Source: Lingula anatina (lineage: Eukaryota; Brachiopoda; Lingulata; Lingulida; Lingulidae). From it: 23,853 nt of DNA. Both the position numbers and the translations under genes were made by a program. The notes beneath the pieces were generated by a model. The model had not been told where the DNA came from and ran no database searches. It worked only from the letters and a program-made list of their open reading frames with translations. Where the stretch lies: contig NW_019776035.1 in the NCBI RefSeq assembly GCF_001039355.2, positions 668,974 to 692,826 of the forward strand. Reading direction: 5' to 3'. Numbering within the stretch: position 1 is the first letter of the stretch; the number at the start of each line of letters is the position of its first letter. Below, piece after piece: positions 8,337 to 17,223 of this stretch.

Positions 8337-11300
8337 TATTTAAAGGACGGGCTGTTCATGTACCAGTCTATATGTTTATGTGTGCAAATAGTAAAAGTAT
8401 GGTCAATTATTATGTATGTCTATTTTTGAAAAGTAAGTAGTTTTTGCCTATTGGGTTTTGATGTAAGTTTATACATTAAAATGATAAAATACCTTTAAAT
8501 AAGCTAGGTCTATCAGTTTCCTGCTTTCAAAAGCACTGTATTTTTGATGTAGCTTGTCATGTTGGCCCATGGCTCAGGCAGTGCCAAACATATCAAAGTG
8601 ATGTAATGCATTTTATCATCCTTTCCACCCTTGCTCCCTGATCTCTTGGCTTAACTGCACCATAGTCAAGTCTCCCAGTCACTCCTCCACGTGATCCCAG
8701 TTGTAGTAAACAAGTCTGTTTACTATATTTTACCTGCCACCAGTTAGACTCCCACCCCAGTCTTTGTCTCCTTGAAACCAGAAATGTAATGCATTCTACT
8801 AGGGACCCTTTTCACAAATAAAATTCATTTTGTGCCAGTTTTTGGGTCTAAAATCTTACTCTCTCATTTGGAAATGAAACAAAAATGCCACTTTCCTTTT
8901 TTTTTCACCAAAAAGCCTTGAGCCTATTGTGATTGTCTTGGCTAATGTTTTCATTTGCAACTGTGACAAAAAACCTTTCAAAAAGTCTTCTTAAGAGTAA
9001 AATCACACAGACAACTTGCATACAGTACAAAGTTCTTTCCAGTTTTAGTAAAATAAGTTTGGCTGAAAAAGTTTAAATGCTTTTTGTGAAATTGGTCTCA
9101 GCTCTTTCACCCACCCAGTTCTCTTAGGCTGCAGTCACAACAGATGATAAGCAGACAAACTAATCCGTGGATCTAATATGACTGACCCTACTAATGGTGT
9201 CTCCGCCTACCACACACGCCATCCCTGCATGGGCAGTTAAATCTCTGCCTGAAAATGGCAGACAGGACACCATTAGGAGATTGTATAGCATTGCCTTCAA
9301 GTGGGGTCGGCCATATTTAATCTGTTGAATAGTTAGTTGGAAGATCATCTGTTTTGAATGGGACTTCAGCTACACATCAGCCAACCTTTTCAGTTATAAT
9401 TTCTTTTCTTTTATTCTTTTGGGGCTCTTTCCAGGTTTGCCTGCCAGTAGTTCTGCTCCCAGCTCTCTCAGCTACTCCACAACCAGCCACACGGTCCCCC
9501 AGACGCCTCCAACCACCTTACCTCAGTACCTCACCAATGCTCAAGGACAAATAGTGGCTGTGAATGGTGCTTTACAATCTCAAGTAAGTTGCACCTAGCG
9601 CAGTGGCTGTGAATGGTGCTTTACAATCTCAAGTAAGTCGCACCTAGCGCAATGGCTGTGAATAGTGCTTTACAATCTCAGGTTAGTCGCACCTAGCGCA
9701 CTGAAAGTAGTGCAAACAGGAAAGTGTACTGCACAATTTGGGTAAAGCCCATCACTGCAACACTATTTCTGCACAACATAGAAAAAATTGTCACACCAGC
9801 TCAAATCTGTTTTTTACCAAAACTAGCTCCAGAAGACCTACCACACTAAATACAATCCCAGCACACCAACACTGCATCTAAATAATGCATGTTTCTGGAA
9901 TTTTGTCATGCCTCTTTTTATTTAATTTTTTTTATGCCAAATGTGACTGTTCCTTCCAGTCTGCGGCCCAACCAGTGGTGTCCAATTCAGCGCCGGTCGT
10001 GTCTACTATGTCCAGTACCATCCACCACACCAGCCAGAACACGCCGCCAGCACACGCCCAGCAGCACATGCAGCCCACGCACCATGCTGCCTCCAGCGTC
10101 GTCACACCGCAGAAAAGGAGCAGCAGTCAGCTGCAGAGTCGGCCATCTTCCTCCCCTTCATCGGCATCGCCTGGTCCAATTTCATTGGTGCAGCACCAGC
10201 CCCAAGCCCAGACATCAGCCAATGCCACGTCAGTTAATGGCGGACAGTCTGCTGAGCTGGAGACGTATAAATTGTGGCTGAAACATAAGAAAATGGTGAG
10301 TTGTGAATGACATAAGGATTATAATAATCATTATTTTTATTTTTAATTTATAAATTGAACAGTTGTCCTGAAGAATGTATACAAATGATAATGATATTGT
10401 AGTTTCTTTGTGTTGCAATAAGTTAACATCATTTAAAAGATAATTAGATCACTAAATCTTTTACCAATTTCTATTTAAACCAAGTTCACTCGTAGATTTT
10501 TGTCTATTGTAATTGAAAGTTTAATTTGAACTGAGTTTTTATTATTTTTGTTAAGAAAATTATGAAATAGCTTATTTACTGGTAAAAAAAATTCCAGTAA
10601 CTGTTGTAGTCATTCTTTTAGTTCCAAAAGTTCAAAGTCAGCTCAGGGTTATCAAATATCTAGCTGTCACTCTCATTGTCTACATTCTTTAAAGTCATTA
10701 GGCTTATTCTGATCCCTGTATCGATTGGTCTTTATAGGCGGCAGCGGTGGGATCTGAAGCGACATCTTTACAGCAGATGCAGAACCTTCCTCCAGTGACC
10801 ACCTTTCAGATCCTCCCCACTCAGGCCTCACAGCCGTCTGTTATCACCCACACACCAACCACACAGGTAGCCAGCGCCGTCGCTGTGTCTATCACAGGCT
10901 CCACCACTCCCACAATTAATGGGTTGCCTGCCAATGTTAGCCAGCTGCTTCCAAGTGAGTTTTTTAAACATCAAGAAGCACTATGTTTATAAAGTAATTG
11001 TTCATTTTTATTATTGTTGTTATTATGATGATTACTAATATTTTAATTTTCTTCAAATCTTTCTTCATAATCACTTAAGCTTGGGGTGTTCTTCACTTCT
11101 TACATATTAAGTTTTTGACAAATATGTAGATTATGTCCCACAATGAAGTAAGATACAAGTTAATAGTTGACTCTCATTACAAAAAATTTACAAATTGTAT
11201 TTCCCTTAAACAAATGACAGTATTTCAATGAATTGCTTATCTCTCACACAAAAGACAGTCAGTCGACATAATTACACTAAATTAAGCCACATCTAACATG

Positions 11301-12336
11301 GCTTCACACAGTGCTTGGAATCACACTGAGTCACTGCTCACACAGTCACACCCAGCCAAAACTAGCGCAATCACATGCAGTTACAGTTAACAAACTCATA
11401 CCCAGTTACTACAAACACAATCACAGTCACAGCCAGCACAATCACACCTGTCACAACTAACACAATCAAATCTAATACAGCCACACCCAGTGCAGCCACA
11501 CCTAACACAATGACACCTTTAATCTTTAGAGCAGAGTTTGAAGACTGTGGATCTTTCCTATGTCTCAGATACGGTCAGCAATGCCACAGAGGGCACCACT
11601 GTAGACGGCATCAACTTGGACGAGATCAAAGAGTTTGCCAAGCAGTTTAAGATCCGCCGCCTCTCGCTGGGATTGACACAGACACAGGTGGGACAGGCGC
11701 TGAGTGCGACAGAAGGCCCCTCCTATAGCCAGTCTGCAATTTGCAGGTGAGTGATTAAAGGAAGTTATGCAGACAAATAGAGGACTTAAATGCCCTGTGA
11801 TTATTTAAGCTTTGCCATTTAGTCATTTTTCTGTGATTAAGTCCAAAATGGTATGTTATATTTAAGTTTGTTTTATTGGTTTGCAAGTGTCTTTTCATTA
11901 GACAATGCAGTCAACTTTTTAATCTGATTTCCGGACTTAACTATTATAAAGTGAGATTTATTATGAATGTAGTATCCCTATAATAATGAAAAAGACATTT
12001 AGAGAAAAAAAAAAGGCACTTGAAGGAAAAAAAAAAGAAAATCCTCTTCACTTATTTTCTTGTAACACTCATCTTCAATTTAGAACAATAAAAGGAGCAA
12101 ATTGTCTTTCCCCAGATTTGAGAAGCTAGACATCACACCAAAGAGTGCACAGAAAATTAAGCCTGTCTTAGAACGGTGGATGGAAGAGGCAGAAGAGAGA
12201 TACAAAAATGGCGTCCACAATCTCACTGAATTTATTGGCAGTGAGCCGTCTAAGAAAAGGAAGAGGCGGACATCCTTCACCCCAGCGGCCCTTGAAGTCC
12301 TTAACGAGTATTTTGAGCGAAATACCCATCCGTCAG
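6944..12336 (+). CDS. POU6F: POU class 6 homeobox transcription factor, 3' incomplete (8 exons)
   Basis: Exons: 6944-7124, 7543-7701, 8074-8271, 9435-9583, 9960-10295, 10738-10954, 11530-11746, 12116-12336. All junctions are GT/AG with matching phases and give 559 codons plus one base. Residues 1-413 are Ser/Thr/Pro/Gln-rich, activation-domain-like, with a POU6-like LTNAQGQIVAV block near 213. The POU-specific domain (about 437-511) contains DGINLDEIKEFAKQFKIRRL, LGLTQTQVGQAL and SQSAICRFEKLDITPKSAQK. The linker is TEFIGSEPSKKRKRRTSFTP. The homeodomain starts near 533 and breaks at THPSG, so helices 2-3 with the WFCN motif are absent. From memory the conserved block is closest to POU6F2. The family acts in the nucleus, often in neural development, binding DNA through both domains. 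ATG 6944 is provisional because an N lies at 6950. Confidence 0.93.
7543..7701 (+). CDS. POU6F: POU6F exon 2
   Basis: Acceptor TTTTCCGTGCAG, donor ACGG|GTGAGT, phases 1 to 1. Encodes ISNSNSFAAGPTTPQLLSQA to MPMQQLLIPVST, a Gln/Pro-rich segment. Confidence 0.88.
7950..8015 (+). CDS. POU6F: Candidate symmetric cassette exon of POU6F (22 codons)
   Basis: A run of 18 or more T followed by CAG ends at 7,949. The donor ATAG|GTATGG matches the +1 to +6 sequence of the exon 3 donor. The enclosed 66 bases are an exact multiple of three. In the phase 1 frame fixed by the flanking exons they are fully open: V-KEFDPCLQTKFSEQPFTLDY-I-G. Inclusion would lengthen the protein by 22 residues without a shift, to about 581 visible residues. 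I know of no equivalent segment in vertebrate POU6 proteins. It may be constitutive or alternative. Confidence 0.6.
   Translation, partial: LKSLTPVYRLNFQNNLLLWII
8074..8271 (+). CDS. POU6F: POU6F exon 3
   Basis: Acceptor TTTCCTAG, donor GCAG|GTATGG, phases 1 to 1. Encodes NGTQTFITIPISLAATANPP, then PIQILTTSNGQLIATNLTAG and MGWPPPSSAG. The short ILTTSNGQLIATN block resembles the NGQ-containing repeats of POU6 N-termini. Confidence 0.9.
8290..8332. repeat. (CT)n microsatellite in intron 3
   Basis: About 43 bases of CT beginning 19 bases after the exon 3 donor. Confidence 0.9.
9126..9372. mobile_element. Foldback MITE-like element in intron 3
   Basis: The left end reads AGGCTGCAGTCACAACAGAT. 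The reverse complement of the right end reads AGCTGAAGTCCCATTCAAAACAGATGAT, and pairing continues inward through ACTAA...CTAATATGACTGACCC versus TTAAATATGGCCGACCCC. A perfect 11-bp inner pair (CTAATGGTGTC, 9,191-9,201 with 9,266-9,276) closes the hairpin. No coding capacity. It ends only about 60 bases before exon 4. Weaker foldback similarity is also present at about 8,803-9,098. Confidence 0.65.
9435..9583 (+). CDS. POU6F: POU6F exon 4
   Basis: Acceptor CTCTTTCCAG, donor CTCAA|GTAAGT, phases 1 to 0. Encodes LPASSSAPSSLSYSTTSHTV to LTNAQGQIVAVNGALQSQ. Its last 30 bases and its donor are copied twice more just downstream (9,554-9,700). Only the first donor keeps the frame: reading on gives VSCT and then TAG. 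Confidence 0.9.
9554..9700 (+). repeat. Three tandem 49-bp copies of the exon 4 end plus splice donor
   Basis: Units at 9,554-9,602, 9,603-9,651 and 9,652-9,700. Each holds TGGCTGTGAAT(G/A)GTGCTTT, ACAATCTCA and a donor (AAGTAAGT, AAGTAAGT, GGTTAGT), then CGCACCTAGCGCA or a variant. Units 1 and 2 differ at very few positions; unit 3 has several changes. The unit length is not a multiple of three. Confidence 0.95.
9960..10295 (+). CDS. POU6F: POU6F exon 5
   Basis: Acceptor GTTCCTTCCAG, donor AAAATG|GTGAGT, phases 0 to 0, 112 codons. A Ser/Pro/His/Gln-rich segment (SAAQPVVSNSAPVV..., PPAHAQQHMQPTHH, SRPSSSPSSASPGP) that ends in the charged stretch ELETYKLWLKHKKM, the only clearly helical-looking part. 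The other plus-strand frame open across this exon is a shadow. Confidence 0.9.
10738..10954 (+). CDS. POU6F: POU6F exon 6
   Basis: Acceptor GGTCTTTATAG, donor CCAA|GTGAGT, phases 0 to 1. Encodes AAAVGSEATSLQQMQNLPPV, then a Thr/Gln/Val-rich region to GLPANVSQLLP. Confidence 0.9.
11330..11520. repeat. CA-rich degenerate minisatellite at the 3' end of intron 6
   Basis: Imperfect ACACAATCACA, CAGCCACACC and CTAACACAATC motifs repeat up to the acceptor of exon 7. One frame (11,375-11,650) is open and Thr-rich, but it is not the POU frame and reads exon 7 out of frame, so it is not taken as coding. Confidence 0.7.
11530..11746 (+). CDS. POU6F: POU6F exon 7, first part of the POU-specific domain
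   Basis: Acceptor TAATCTTTAG, donor TTTGCAG|GTGAGT, phases 1 to 2. The junction codon with exon 6 is A|AG (Lys). Encodes KQSLKTVDLSYVSDTV and EGTTVDGINLDEIKEFAKQF, then KIRRLSLGLTQTQVGQALSA and TEGPSYSQSAICR, the first three-quarters of a classic POU-specific domain. The intron after SQSAIC|R is where vertebrate POU6F2 carries an isoform-specific insertion (from memory). No such insert is seen here. Confidence 0.95.
12116..12336 (+). CDS. POU6F: POU6F exon 8, end of POU-specific domain, linker, start of homeodomain
   Basis: Acceptor TGTCTTTCCCCAG, donor CCGTCAG|GTAAGG, phases 2 to 1. Encodes FEKLDITPKSAQKIKPVLER, WMEEAEERYKNGVHNLTEFI, GSEPSKKRKRRTSFTPAALE and VLNEYFERNTHPS. The homeodomain is interrupted after helix 1 at THPS|G, as I recall for POU6 genes. 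The remaining ~35 homeodomain residues must come from an exon not found here. Confidence 0.95.
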
Positions 12337-12619
12337 GTAAGGCCTGGAAGACAGAGATTGAATAAATATTTGGTTTATTTAGATGAATAAACTATGTGGT
12401 TGAATATATGATGCATTTTTTCACAATTTATTAATTATTCAGTTAATGAGCCCAATTTAACCAAATAGAAAACTAACAAGACGAAGTGTTGGAGAACATG
12501 TTTCTTATCAATATTAAATAGAATTTGCGTAAAAAATGTTATGTCAATTGAAAAATTATGGTATTGTTTGCCAGATGAACTTTTGTCAAAAGGTAATTTA
12601 TTGATTTATTTGTTTTAAC
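12337..12619. other. Start of the unfinished POU6F intron 8
   Basis: AT-rich, without the expected next exon. A sequence encoding QEMTxIAxxLNYDREVVRVW and FCNKRQALK was searched for by eye up to 23,853 on the plus strand and not found. Confidence 0.6.
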
Positions 12620-12641
12620 TTAAGGTAGATCGGTCGTTACA

Positions 12642-12796
12642 NNNNNNNNNNNNNNNNNNNNNNNNNNNNNNNNNNNNNNNNNNNNNNNNNNNNNNNNNNN
12701 NNNNNNNNNNNNNNNNNNNNNNNNNNNNNNNNNNNNNNNNNNNNNNNNNNNNNNNNNNNNNNNNNNNNNNNNNNNNNNNNNNNNNNNNNNNNNNNN
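12642..12796. other. Assembly gap (155 N)
   Basis: Run of N. A near-copy of its left flank (GTAGATCGGTCGTTACA) reappears 31 bases past the gap, so a collapsed or duplicated repeat is likely. Frames reported through the gap are meaningless. Confidence 0.99.
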
Positions 12797-12851
12797 ACAA
12801 AGACGCAATACGGTCTGATTTTTTAAAGTAGATCGGTCGTTACATGTTCCA

Positions 12852-13310
12852 ACGTTCGAATTTTTTTAAATTTTTTTTTGTTTGAAGAGACACCCAAGTA
12901 CATTAAAAATTTGCAAAAAAAATTGGGGGTCACGGACAAAATAAGAGAACTAATCCAAAATATGATACACCCTGCATATCGCACTAGTCCCCATTCAAAT
13001 CAATGGGAAAATGGGTGTTTTTCACTAAAGCATTATTTTTTATGACTTTCTGACGTTCGAATTTTTTTAAAAATTTTTTTGTGTAAAGAGGCTTCCAAGT
13101 ACATTTAAATTTTACCAAAAAAATTGGGGGTCACTGACCAAATAAGAGAACTACGCCAAGTTGAAGTGCATTACACCCTGCGTGATGCACTAGTCCCCAT
13201 TCAAATCAATGGGAAATGGTTTTTTTTCACGAAATCGTTTTTTTTTTTTTTTTGTGTGTGTGTGTGTGTGTGTGTAGAGAGACATCTAAGTACATTAAAA
13301 ACTTTCGTTA
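12852..13310. repeat. 201-bp tandem repeat inside the element (2 copies plus a partial)
   Basis: ACGTTCGAATTTTTTTAAA at 12,852 recurs at 13,053. AAGTACATT recurs at 12,896, 13,097 and 13,288. Both full units hold AATTGGGGGTCA, AAATAAGAGAACTA and ACTAGTCCCCATTCAAATCA. The third unit is partial, after a T16 run and a (TG)n run at 13,238-13,275. The CCCATT...AATGGG part can fold. Confidence 0.9.
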
Positions 13311-14212
13311 TGTTTAACAGTTGAAGTGAGTATACTCAGCTATTTTCAGATTTATCATACTGATGAGGTGTAGGCCTAAGCCATTTACTTTACAAAAAAT
13401 TATTGAAGAGAGTAATAAGGGAAATACTCATGTATATGAAAATAGTTTATTGTCGTTGTTTTATATTAATGAATATAACATGAACGTGACATCGTAAACA
13501 CTGCGTTGTCAAGTAAAATGAAGCGTCTGATACAAAGTATCAAATGCGGCATTCACGTGCTTGCTTGCGGTGCGTTCAGTACACTTTGTTTACACTGACA
13601 AGTCAAGGTCAGAAGTGCACAATTTTTCTGTATAAAATAACGCAGTTTTAATTTTGATAAGTGAATTTTCTTCAAGCTGTATGGCCATTATCTGAACAAT
13701 TGTATAAGCTACGAAATATTTCTCAGTCCAAATTTCTCTAAGTCCAAATGAATGGCATTACGACGCACTTCCGGTTTTCGTCGAAATCTAAGCTACGGTA
13801 TGCAGCTCATTCAAGGTGTTCTACCTCAAAATTTACGCAGCCGCTTTGATTGGAATTTACAACACTTATTCTTTACATGATATAGCACCTACATGCATGA
13901 TTTGTGAGCTTTAGCTGTCATACATTTTCTAGTGGCAATTCAAATTGGAAAAGGAGCTACCGACGATTTCTTGAAGGGCAAGTCTATGAACGTGCTACAG
14001 TTGTCGTATGGAATCGTAGTCGACAAACGTCGAAAATTTGTAGCGATCATACAGAGTTACATACAAGTTGATAATGTGTGTTTATCTTATAGATAATTGT
14101 TTTATTTCCCCAAATTGATAAAACAGACTGAAGTGTCGTTAGAGACGATTGACGATGCGCTGAAATTGCGCAAATCGTCAAATTACGTAACGACCGATCT
14201 ATCTTAACATAA

Positions 14213-14650
14213 AACAAGGCAGCAAAGCTGTCAAATGTACAGACAAAAAACAGAAAATAAAGATATAAAAAAAGGTCATTTTGTCAATTTTGATGCAATA
14301 ATAAATAATGCTTAAAATAGCACTGTCAGTCAACACTGAATTTTAATAATGCACAACAGGTAACATATGGTCAATAACAGGAGCGGACCCTGAGATATTT
14401 TCTGACAGTATTCCAAAGTATCTATGTTGATCCATCGTCCATTTTGATGGTCTTCCAACAGAAAAAAATAGATACCAGCCAATATAAACTTAATAACCTG
14501 TCTTCCAGAAGACCCAGAAGATGGTCTCAATCCACCCCTTCAATAAGATTACAGTTTCAGGACCATGAGAGACCAAAGTCACATGATGAAAGTCTCAATA
14601 TTTGAAAAATGATGACAGTGCATAAAATAATATTATATAATGTTAAAAGA
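14213..14650 (+). repeat. Dispersed repeat copy, longer form
   Basis: Starts AAAACAAGGCAGCAAAGCTG and ends near GAAAAATGATGACAGTGCAT. It is the fuller partner of the inverted copy at 112-340. The open frame at 14,609-14,833 begins inside it and runs into another repeat, so it is not called a gene. Confidence 0.75.
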
Positions 14651-14799
14651 CATAAAAAACAATACAATTGCTTATGTGGATATACAGAAAATGTGCAGAG
14701 CCTCGAGCGGATGAGAGTTAAAAGTCACAAATGCAAGTGTTTGAGAAAAAATTGTAAAGGAAAACATAACAAAACTAGAAAACCACCGAGAGTGCAGAC

Positions 14800-14996
14800 C
14801 TCTGCCAAGGCAGCAATTGTTGATTATTATTGATTATTGATTGATTTTTGAGCCAGACCACCAATAAAAACTAATCATTGTCCTCTTTGGTCCAATTCTG
14901 ACAGTTCCTGAAAATTTCAGCAAAATCGGTCCATAACTTTTTGAGTTATGTTGATGACAGACAAACAGGGGTGAAAATATAACCTCCTAGGCAGAG
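14800..14996. repeat. ~200-bp unit bounded by imperfect 11-bp inverted ends
   Basis: CTCTGCCAAGG at 14,800 and CCTAGGCAGAG at 14,986-14,996 are inverted with one mismatch. The interior (TCAGCAAAATCGGTCCATAA, TTTTTGAGTTATGTTGATGA) has the look of a dispersed marine-invertebrate repeat that I recognise in style only. No coding capacity. Confidence 0.5.
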
Positions 14997-15045
14997 CCTG
15001 AGGTAAATATATTTTCAATGAAGCTGCTATTCAAATTTTTAATCT

Positions 15046-15049
<4 letters not shown>

Positions 15050-15104
<55 letters not shown>
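15050..15104. repeat. (TA)n microsatellite
   Basis: About 27 TA units. Confidence 0.95.
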
Positions 15105-15107
<3 letters not shown>

Positions 15108-15339
15108 ACCTGCATAATTATCACTGCTTCCTTATTATTAATCTAGCAGAGAGCTTAACTTTTGGGAGTTTCCAAGGAAATATAAAACAAGTGTTCTTTA
15201 TGTAATCTCCTTTAATGGCCTATCAATTAGGCAAATGACTTTATATCTTTATAACTTAGCCTAGTGATACCCAAGGGAAATTCACAGACTGACCCTCTCA
15301 AAGGTCTTCAGGCCCATAAGTCACACCTTAAGAAGCACA

Positions 15340-16640
15340 AAACAATAATGCACAAAATAGGAGACTATCAATTCTGATGCAATAATACATTATGTTTAAC
15401 TGCACAGTCAACATCAAATTTTAATTATGCACAACAGGTAACACCGATGAAAGTAGAAGCATAAGGCTTCAGGCCCATCAGAGTTCAAGTTTATACAGTT
15501 TAGAAAGTGCCAGAATGAGAAAAATGAAAATTTCACAAAAAATACATAAATTTAATAAAAATGATAATCTAATAGAGCTGGTTTTCTAATATGAGCTGTA
15601 CATGTATGTCAATCCTAAGAATCATTCTTGTAAGACTAGTTGAAAAAATAGAAAGTAACAGTTTTCTTTCCATAACGTTAATGGTGGCAGTGCACAAAGT
15701 AGGTTTTTTGTCAATTTTGATGCAACATTACATAATGATTAACTGTATAAATACCACCTATTTTAAAATGTCTACTATTAAAAACATGGACATTAAAAAA
15801 TGTGATTACCACTGGGCTTCATGCCCAAGGGAGCTCTAAGTCCTACATTGAAAATTCCAGTGGAGACAGATTTTCCAACTGAAGCTGTATTTCAGTCCTA
15901 TTTTTCTTTCCCTTAAGTGTAAAAAGAGCAAGTGACATGGTTTTCCTTTCACGGTCACTACGGAGGCAGTGCCCAAAATAGGATTTTGTTCAATTTTGAT
16001 GCAATATTACACAATGCTTAACAGCATAATAACCATCAGTTATTTAATGATAACATAAAACTATCATGGATATTCACAAAATGTGTCTAGCCAATAGAGT
16101 TCAGACACACTTTGAAAATCCCAAAATCTAAACAAGAGAAACTGTATTGAAAAGAGTTAATTTCCATTTTCAATACCTTTTTTTACATAAAAAAAATAAT
16201 CAATTTACTGTCATTTTTATGTGATCAATTAAAATATGTTGTCAAAGAAAATTTTCAATAGAACAAATCTTAATGTCCAACTTGCTCCATTCTGAGATTC
16301 TTAAACTTAGTGAATGATTGAGTCTGACCAACTGCAATGATATGAGTTCCTTTCCATTTTTGATACTTTATTAAACAATGCACAATAAAAGGTGTACTGT
16401 CATTTTTATATAATCAACTAACAATATTTTTAAGAAGCAGATAATGTCAAACAAACACTTTTACATANAGTGGATGATAGTGGAATCTGACAAACTGCAA
16501 TGATATGTGTTTATTTCCATTTTTGACACTTCATTACACAATACATGATAACAAATTTACCATCATTTTTAAATAATCAACCGACAATGTTGTAAAGATG
16601 CAGGAAATGTCAAACAAAGACTTTTACGTATCTTATTAGT
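15340..16640 (+). repeat. Array of strongly diverged repeat units
   Basis: A motif related to TTTTGATGCAATATTACACA recurs at about 15,375, 15,718, 15,998, 16,361 and 16,524, after a first instance at 14,291. It is often preceded by GGCAGTGC(A/C)CAAA(A/G)TAGG and followed by TTAAC. The last two units (ACTGCAATGATATG... to GTCAAACAAA(C/G)ACTTTTAC) are a clearer 163-bp tandem pair with an N at 16,468. A related third unit starts near 16,164. Confidence 0.65.
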
Positions 16641-16687
16641 TCAATAATGAGACTATTAACATGCCTAAGAATTGAATCTGAGGAAAT

Positions 16688-17155
16688 GTGAAAAAAAAGC
16701 ATAACTTCTAAAATAATGGCCTGATTATGCTGATTTTTTTACTCAACCTATGTTTTAGTAAGATTGACCACTCCTGTGAGTACAATGACAATTGGCCAAT
16801 CTGTTTTTCTTATATTGTGTTTAAGGGGTTGCATATATGCTGAAAAAAGTGAAAAAAAAAAGCATAACTTCCCTAAAAAATACCTGATCATGCTGATTTT
16901 CGAACTTGACCGGCGTATTATAAATATTCATCAGTTCTGTAACTTTCAATCCAAATGGTAAAACGGTTTTCCACTTATCGTGTTTACGGTGTTGCATATA
17001 TGCTGAAAAAAGTGAAAAAAACCATAACTTCCCTAAAAATAGCCCGATCATGCTAATTTTCGAACTTGACCGGCGTATTATGAATATTCATTAGTTCTGT
17101 AACTTTCAAGCAAAAAGGTAAAACGGTTTTTCACTTATCGTGTTTACGGTAAAAG
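16688..17155. repeat. ~163-bp tandem repeat, three copies
   Basis: GTGAAAAAAA...CATAACTTC begins at 16,688, 16,849 and 17,012. Copies 2 and 3 also share GCATATATGCTGAAAAAAGT, TTTTCGAACTTGACCGGCGT and ACTTATCGTGTTTACGGT nearly unchanged. Copy 1 is diverged. The array ends in GTAAAAGTGCACGCCAACGG, a GC-rich tail unlike its surroundings. Confidence 0.9.
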
Positions 17156-17193
17156 TGCACGCCAACGGCGACGACAGACGCAGATGACGGCTA

Positions 17194-17223
17194 TATGTAC
17201 AGACACATCTGTGTCTGTACATA
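17194..17223. repeat. Perfect 14-bp hairpin with 2-base loop
   Basis: TATGTACAGACACA, TC, TGTGTCTGTACATA. It follows the GC-rich tail of the 163-bp array and precedes an A-run (17,223-17,233). The order tail, hairpin, A-run resembles the 3' end of a retroposed element. Confidence 0.9.

Larger units (their letters stand above)
12624..14203. mobile_element. Non-autonomous DNA element flanked by TTAA, piggyBac-like target site
   Basis: The left end GGTAGATCGGTCGTTAC (12,624) and the reverse complement of the right end GATAGATCGGTCGTTAC (14,203) match at 16 of 17 positions. Both are flanked by TTAA (12,620-12,623 and 14,204-14,207), the target duplicated by piggyBac-type transposases. The ends do not start CCC/CCY as most piggyBac elements do, so the assignment is tentative. 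Inside are the N gap, a second copy of the left end (12,828-12,843), a 201-bp tandem repeat, and a subterminal hairpin near the right end (GACGATGCGC...GCGCAAATCGTC). No transposase frame is visible. Confidence 0.75.

Noticed and set aside
11375-11650. Thr-rich frame entering POU exon 7
   Set aside because: Out of frame with the POU-specific domain; it arises from the CA minisatellite.
14609-14833. 74-codon Lys/Cys-rich frame (CLCGYTENVQSLERM...)
   Set aside because: Looks faintly zinc-finger-like but spans the end of one repeat and the start of another, with no conserved motif.
15340-16640. Possible CRISPR-like spaced repeat array
   Set aside because: Units are diverged, irregularly spaced and in a eukaryotic genome; there are no short identical repeats with unique spacers.
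16821-17051. Minus-strand frame with repeated FFSLFSAYMQH / FFTFFSIYATP
   Set aside because: The repetition comes from the 163-bp tandem DNA repeat, not from a protein.
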